Made by a program: the position numbers and the translations under genes
In this document: positions 5,001 to 8,639 of the stretch, piece by piece
Layout of the letters: each line of letters opens with the position of its first letter
Numbering within the stretch: the first letter of the stretch is position 1
Origin: an uncultured Clostridia bacterium
Lineage (GTDB): Bacteria; Bacillota; Clostridia; Christensenellales; UBA1242
Length of the DNA stretch: 8,639 nucleotides
Reading direction: 5' to 3'
Assembly (NCBI GenBank): GCA_946610635.1
Contig: CAMOCI010000023.1
Span: 1 to 8,639, forward strand
The notes under the pieces: model-generated
Told to the model about the DNA's origin: nothing
Databases searched by the model: none
What the model saw: the letters and a program-made list of their open reading frames with translations, nothing else

Positions 5001-5930
5001 TTAGTTTTTTTCACCCCAAGTGCTATTTTTAACATAGTTTAAGCACTTGTTTTGATATGTGCTTTTTATATATCTATTTGCTTGCTCCAGCTTTATCCAC
5101 ATATATCCTTTTGGTGCAGAAATATGACTTTCAAGCACAAACAAAGAAAACATTGCCTTGGCTCTGCAAACTTTGTAAGCATAGTCATATCTTTCGTTTA
5201 TGTATCTTTTCTTTATCTTGTAATTGTCTGTGTAGATATACCCTTTATATCCATTAGTAATATCTTCATCAAAAATATCGTTTGCAAGTATCATTGACCT
5301 GTCATTGAGTTTGGTTTCAATTTTAAGTGTTGTTTGGGGTAGAGAGAACTTGCACTTTGATATTGGTTTGTATTTCTTTGCTTTGTCTTTTTGAGTATAG
5401 TTTGTTTTGGCTAAAACATAAAACTCATTATTTTGTTTTGTAAGTATAACCACATTCAAAAAGGTATTCTCGCAAGGCAAAAACTTTTCCTTTTCCAAAT
5501 TTACTATATATGAATTTTTTGTTGGTTTTCCTTTTTTTGTTTTGTTCTTTTGCACTTCAACAAAACCATTGTTTTCAAGCCACCTTAAATCGTGTTGAAT
5601 TGTTCTTTCCGTCACAGCAAAATGCCAAGCCAAATTTCTTATCAAAACTTTTTTGCCGTTTAGATATTTCAAATATCCAAAAAGTTTCTCAATTCTCAAA
5701 TCTCTTGTAAAGTAGCATTTAACTTTTCTTTCTTCAATGCCAATATTTTTGCTTTCTTCATCAAAAAGTTGCTCTTTGTCAAAGTATAACCTAACACCTC
5801 TTTGACCTTTGAGATATGATTTTTTGAGTTCTGATTTTTCTTTTGCTCGTTCTTTGGCTTCTTCGATCCTTATTTTTTCTTTTGTTTTTCTATCAAAATA
5901 TTTGAAATTATCTGGGTCGTATATTAACAT
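5001..5930 (-). CDS. Winged-helix DNA-binding protein of the element (possible replication initiator or regulator)
   Basis: This 309-residue soluble protein has a clear winged helix-turn-helix at about residues 78-145 (LFGYLKYLNGKKVLIRNLAW, then TERTIQHDLRWLENNGFVEV, then a Lys-rich wing and SYIVN). The N-terminal 45 residues are a charged helix rich in Lys and Glu. The C-terminal half has no motif I recognise. Such proteins occur beside relaxase genes in small Bacillota elements as replication initiators or regulators, but no catalytic Rep motif is visible, so function is inferred from context. It is monocistronic, with its own promoter (5937-5964) and terminator. The -10 box ends 6 nt before the ATG and there is no ribosome binding site, so its mRNA is predicted to be leaderless. 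Confidence 0.65.
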   Translation of the reverse strand: MLIYDPDNFKYFDRKTKEKIRIEEAKERAKEKSELKKSYLKGQRGVRLYFDKEQLFDEESKNIGIEERKVKCYFTRDLRIEKLFGYLKYLNGKKVLIRNLAWHFAVTERTIQHDLRWLENNGFVEVQKNKTKKGKPTKNSYIVNLEKEKFLPCENTFLNVVILTKQNNEFYVLAKTNYTQKDKAKKYKPISKCKFSLPQTTLKIETKLNDRSMILANDIFDEDITNGYKGYIYTDNYKIKKRYINERYDYAYKVCRAKAMFSLFVLESHISAPKGYMWIKLEQANRYIKSTYQNKCLNYVKNSTWGEKN

Positions 5931-5936
5931 TTTTTC

Positions 5937-5964
5937 ATTATACCATAAAGTTATATCTTTTCAA
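5937..5964 (-). promoter_or_regulatory. Promoter of the winged-helix gene giving a leaderless mRNA
   Basis: On the minus strand TTGAAA (5964-5959), a 16-nt spacer and TATAAT (5942-5937) match 11 of 12 consensus bases. Six bases separate the -10 from the ATG at 5930, so the usual start point, 7 nt after the -10, is the A of the start codon. Confidence 0.7.
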
Positions 5965-5989
5965 AGCACATGAATGTTTTGAAAATAAA

Positions 5990-6015
5990 AATAACATAGT
6001 AGAGACTATGTTATT
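5990..6015 (-). terminator. Terminator of the E1/ABC-F operon
   Basis: AATAACATAGT (5990-6000) and ACTATGTTATT (6005-6015) form a perfect 11-bp stem with the 4-nt loop AGAG. The minus-strand transcript continues into a T-rich tail (TTTTTATTTTC). It begins 12 nt after the ABC-F stop codon and separates that operon from the winged-helix gene's promoter. Confidence 0.85.
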
Positions 6016-6027
6016 GAAATCACAAAT

Positions 6028-7635
6028 CTATTTATATACAACTTTACCATCATCTAAATCTATAATGATATTAGGTTCCAATATTTCAATAAAAGCTAAA
6101 TTATGTGAAATGGCAAAAATAGTTCCTTTAAAGTTTTGAACAGCATTGTAAAGTATCTCAGAAGCTTCCAAGTCTAAATGATTTGTTGGCTCATCTAATA
6201 TTAATGCATTTACCTTTTCTAAAGATAGTTTTGCTAGATTAATTTTTGTTCTTTCACCTGAACTACAATTACTATACTTTTTATCTCTATCTTCATAGCT
6301 TATTTGAAAATTATGAAGAACATTAAAAATTAATCCATCACTAACATTTTGTAAATTATTTTTCAAATATTCATAAACCGTAACATTCATATCTTTATTT
6401 ACTATTGTATTTTGTTCTAAATATCCAAATTTGATATTTTTATCTAACAATATTTCGCCTGATTTAATATTTAATTCATTAAGCAATGTTTTTATTAAAG
6501 TAGTTTTGCCTGTGCCATTTACACCAGATATTAAAACTCTTGAACCTTGTTTTATGTTTGCAGTAATTGGCTTTGTTGAAAAATTATTGTAGCCACAAAT
6601 TAAATTTTTGAACATTATGTCTTTTAGATTAAAATTAATATCATCTTGTTCAATAATATAATTAAGTTTTTGCTTAGATTTAAATTCATTGACAGTATTT
6701 TTTATATCATCGAGTTGTTCACTTAATTTTTTTAATTTCGCACCAGTTTTATTTTCCGCATTTTCAGCTTTAAAATTTCTAGCAAGTTTATCGTTATCTT
6801 TTGCTGGTTGTTTTTTATTTGAATTAGATTTCTCTTTTACATTGTTTATTTGACTACTTATTTGCTTGATTTGTTCTTTACTTTTTATGTAGTTTTCATA
6901 ATCTTTATTATATAAATCCTGTTGCACTTGTAAATATGTCTCGTAGTTATATGGATATAAAACGCAAGAGCCATTTTCAAGTTTGAGTGTTTTATTGGTG
7001 ATATCAGATAAAAAATTTTTATCGTGGGAAACAATAAGCATTGATTTGTTAGATGAAATCAAATAATCTTTCAAAAAATTCACACTTTGTATATCTAAGT
7101 TGTTCGTTGGTTCATCTAATAATAATATGTTTTTATCACATAAGAACATGGATATTAAAAGAATTTTTATTTTTTCACCACCTGATAATTCGAATATTTT
7201 ATTGTCAACACTTTTATTTATATTAAATTTATTTAAATATCTTTCAATATTGCTTTCTATATTATATCCATCCAACTCTAAAAATTTATCTAGTAAAAGT
7301 CCATATTGTTCCATATTATCTTCAGTTAAATTTTCCTGTAAAACGTTAATTTTATCTTCAATAACTTTTATACCACTTTCTTTTTTAATATAATCCAAAA
7401 TTGTTAAATCATAATCTTCAATTGCAATTTCTTGTTTTAAATACGCGACATCATGGCTACTATTTATGCTGCCAAAATCAGGTAAAATATGGCCCGCTAT
7501 TATTTTAAGTAACGTGCTTTTTCCACTTCCATTTATTCCAATTATACCTATTTTATCATTATTATTAATTTCAAAAGAAATATCTTTTAAAACTTCTTTT
7601 TTACCTAATGTCTTTGAAATATTATTTATTTGCAT
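6028..7635 (-). CDS. ABC-F family ATPase, candidate ribosome-protection/self-immunity protein
   Basis: The 535-residue protein has two ABC ATPase domains and no membrane segment, the hallmark of the ABC-F class, which acts on the ribosome in the cytoplasm. Domain 1: Walker A GINGSGKST (33-41), Q68, signature LSGGE (150-154), Walker B LLLDEPTNNLD (171-181), H-switch SHD (203-205). Domain 2: Walker A GVNGTGKTT (371-379), reduced signature SSGE (458-461), Walker B LILDEPTNHLD (478-488), H511. Both catalytic glutamates (E175, E482) are present. The Lys-rich interdomain linker (about 225-330) is where antibiotic-resistance members reach the peptidyl-transferase centre. There is no long C-terminal coiled coil as in Uup. 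The ATG has GGAG (7642-7645) 6 nt upstream, inside the 3' end of the E1 gene, with a 14-bp overlap, so expression is coupled. It is very AT-rich. Resistance versus housekeeping ABC-F is not decided by sequence alone; coupling to an E1 peptide-modifying enzyme favours immunity. Confidence 0.85.
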   Translation of the reverse strand: MQINNISKTLGKKEVLKDISFEINNNDKIGIIGINGSGKSTLLKIIAGHILPDFGSINSSHDVAYLKQEIAIEDYDLTILDYIKKESGIKVIEDKINVLQENLTEDNMEQYGLLLDKFLELDGYNIESNIERYLNKFNINKSVDNKIFELSGGEKIKILLISMFLCDKNILLLDEPTNNLDIQSVNFLKDYLISSNKSMLIVSHDKNFLSDITNKTLKLENGSCVLYPYNYETYLQVQQDLYNKDYENYIKSKEQIKQISSQINNVKEKSNSNKKQPAKDNDKLARNFKAENAENKTGAKLKKLSEQLDDIKNTVNEFKSKQKLNYIIEQDDINFNLKDIMFKNLICGYNNFSTKPITANIKQGSRVLISGVNGTGKTTLIKTLLNELNIKSGEILLDKNIKFGYLEQNTIVNKDMNVTVYEYLKNNLQNVSDGLIFNVLHNFQISYEDRDKKYSNCSSGERTKINLAKLSLEKVNALILDEPTNHLDLEASEILYNAVQNFKGTIFAISHNLAFIEILEPNIIIDLDDGKVVYK

Positions 7636-8639
7636 CTAAATCTCCACAAACTTTACAATTTTTGTTTTTAGTCCATTTCTTTTCTGTTATGCTGTAATTA
7701 AATATATTAAACATTAAAGTTTTTCCTTCTAAATTTATTGGCTTAAAATTAATATAATAATTTAAAACTTCTACTGATAATATTGAAGAGATAATGTTAC
7801 ATAAAGGACCAAAAGATGGTACATATTTAATTTCATTCAATGGTATTTCTTTTTCATTTTTATCTATACAATTTAAACATGCTGTTTTGTTTGGAATAAT
7901 AAATGGCCCAACCATTCCAACATGTTCTGCGAAACCGGCAAATATTACTGGCTTATTAAATTTAACACAGCATTGATTTATTAGTCCTCTAATAAATCTA
8001 ATTGGCTTATCTAATGTATTTATAACGAAATCACAGTTGTTTATTATATGTAAAATATCACTTTCGAATTTAACCTCTAAATTATATTTTTCAATTTTAA
8101 TGTCATTATTTATTCTAAATAGTTTTTCAGCCAAGCAATCTGTTTTAGGTTTTCCAATATCGTCTAATGTATATGCCATTTGTCTAATTAAATTTGATAA
8201 TTCAACTTTATCAAAATCCAAAAGAACAAAATTTTCAAATCCTGCTCTTGCTAGTAATTCAGCAGTTATGGAACCTATTCCACCTAAGCCCAAAATAAGA
8301 ATTTTTTTAGTTTTAATTATATTCAAATAATTCTCATTAAATTTTCCTGCAAGCATGTAAAAAAATAAGTTTTGCCTAGATAATCTTTTGTTTTTTAACA
8401 TATTTTCTAAAATACTATAGTCAATAATTATATTTTCACTAAAAAGATAATTGATTATGCTTTTTGCATCATCATGATTTATGTTAATTTTGTCAATAAA
8501 ATGATTTATCAAATCATTTTCTTCCAAAGGTTCAAATAGTGAATTAATTATTTCTATAAATTTATCATTATCAAAATTAAGTTGTTTTCCTGTCTCAGGG
8601 AAGTTGCCTAAACGTAATTCTTGCTCTGTTTTATTTAGA
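7622..8639 (-). CDS. MccB-like E1 (ThiF-family) adenylating enzyme, 5' end beyond the window
   Basis: The frame stays open to the right edge: 338 residues are visible and the true start is outside. A TTG near 8527 is internal to a continuous domain and unlikely to be the start. The first about 90 visible residues are a small helical/winged region like the peptide-clamp (RiPP recognition) domain of MccB. Then comes the E1 Rossmann core: GLGGIG (117-122), LLDFD (139-143, nucleotide-binding acids), NLIRQ (149-153), GKPKTD, and NTLDKP with D210. Two CxxC pairs (C254/C257 and C328/C331) form the structural zinc site. Recalled MccB shares the segments 'R-SR-FL', 'GxGGIG', 'N-RQ--------DD-GK-KT', 'GP---P-KT-C--C' and 'C-VCG' in the same order and spacing. 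MccB (about 350 residues) adenylates a short peptide to make microcin C. A different E1 (ThiF, MoeB) is less likely because of this N-terminal domain. Confidence 0.75.
   Translation of the reverse strand, partial: LNKTEQELRLGNFPETGKQLNFDNDKFIEIINSLFEPLEENDLINHFIDKININHDDAKSIINYLFSENIIIDYSILENMLKNKRLSRQNLFFYMLAGKFNENYLNIIKTKKILILGLGGIGSITAELLARAGFENFVLLDFDKVELSNLIRQMAYTLDDIGKPKTDCLAEKLFRINNDIKIEKYNLEVKFESDILHIINNCDFVINTLDKPIRFIRGLINQCCVKFNKPVIFAGFAEHVGMVGPFIIPNKTACLNCIDKNEKEIPLNEIKYVPSFGPLCNIISSILSVEVLNYYINFKPINLEGKTLMFNIFNYSITEKKWTKNKNCKVCGDLDANK

Larger units (their letters stand above)
822..5930. mobile_element. Integrative mobilizable element at tRNA-Lys (right end not defined)
   Basis: The gene order is tRNA 3' end, short direct repeats, tyrosine integrase, excisionase, structured spacer, MobL-like relaxase, accessory mobilization protein and winged-helix protein. 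This is the usual order of a small integrative mobilizable element inserted at a tRNA 3' end. No conjugative ATPase or type IV secretion genes are visible, so transfer would need a helper. No second copy of the tRNA 3' end (787-821) was seen to the right, so the right attachment site lies outside the window or has decayed. The end given here is only the last gene clearly belonging to the element; the ABC-F/E1 operon may be additional cargo. Confidence 0.65.

Noticed and set aside
7794..8330. Plus-strand frames opposite the E1 gene
   Set aside because: Shadow frames of a gene with clear family motifs on the minus strand; no ribosome binding sites or domains.
8525..8527. TTG as the start codon of the E1 enzyme
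   Set aside because: The frame continues open for 37 more codons to the window edge with protein-like sequence (GNFPETGKQL), and there is no ribosome binding site before the TTG. MccB-like enzymes need this N-terminal region.
822..8639. Right attachment site (second copy of the tRNA 3' end) in the window
   Set aside because: I looked for GTTCGAGCCCCCGAGGGACC or a long part of it on both strands to the right of 821 and saw none.

Overview
The window comes from a low-GC bacterium, most likely a Bacillota (Clostridia- or Bacilli-like) lineage. The evidence is very high AT content throughout, strong AAGGAG-type ribosome binding sites, a Tn916-like integrase/excisionase pair and a MobL-like relaxase. 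I cannot name a species.

Layout, left to right. (1) Positions 1-378 hold the 3' end of an unrecognised host-like gene. (2) Positions 464-850 are a scrambled tRNA-Lys(CTT) locus: a consensus promoter, a 19-nt 5' tRNA fragment, an insert containing an inverted 10-nt tRNA piece, a second promoter, a 41-nt 5' half-tRNA, then the intact tRNA-Lys (746-821) and its terminator. (3) Next to the tRNA 3' end starts an integrative mobilizable element. It has arm-type direct repeats (871-1006), a tyrosine integrase (1125-2438, with a probable -1 frameshift extending it to 1075), an overlapping excisionase (2425-2637), a highly structured intergenic region, a MobL-like relaxase whose C-terminus lies in another frame, a small accessory mobilization protein, and a winged-helix DNA-binding protein that may be a replication initiator or regulator. 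All these genes are on the minus strand. (4) Beyond a strong terminator (5990-6015) lies a two-gene minus-strand operon that is markedly more AT-rich: a MccB-like E1 (ThiF-family) enzyme running off the right edge, overlapping by 14 bp an ABC-F ATPase.

How they work together. The integrase, excisionase, relaxase, accessory protein and winged-helix protein are what a small element needs to excise, be mobilized and re-establish at a tRNA-Lys site. The most interesting part is the right-hand operon. MccB-type enzymes adenylate the C-terminus of a short ribosomal peptide, making microcin C-like nucleotide-peptide antibiotics. A translationally coupled ABC-F protein would be a natural ribosome-protecting self-immunity factor. 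The precursor peptide and any exporter would lie beyond the right edge and are not visible. The right attachment site is also not in the window, so whether this operon is cargo of the element or older host DNA is unresolved.
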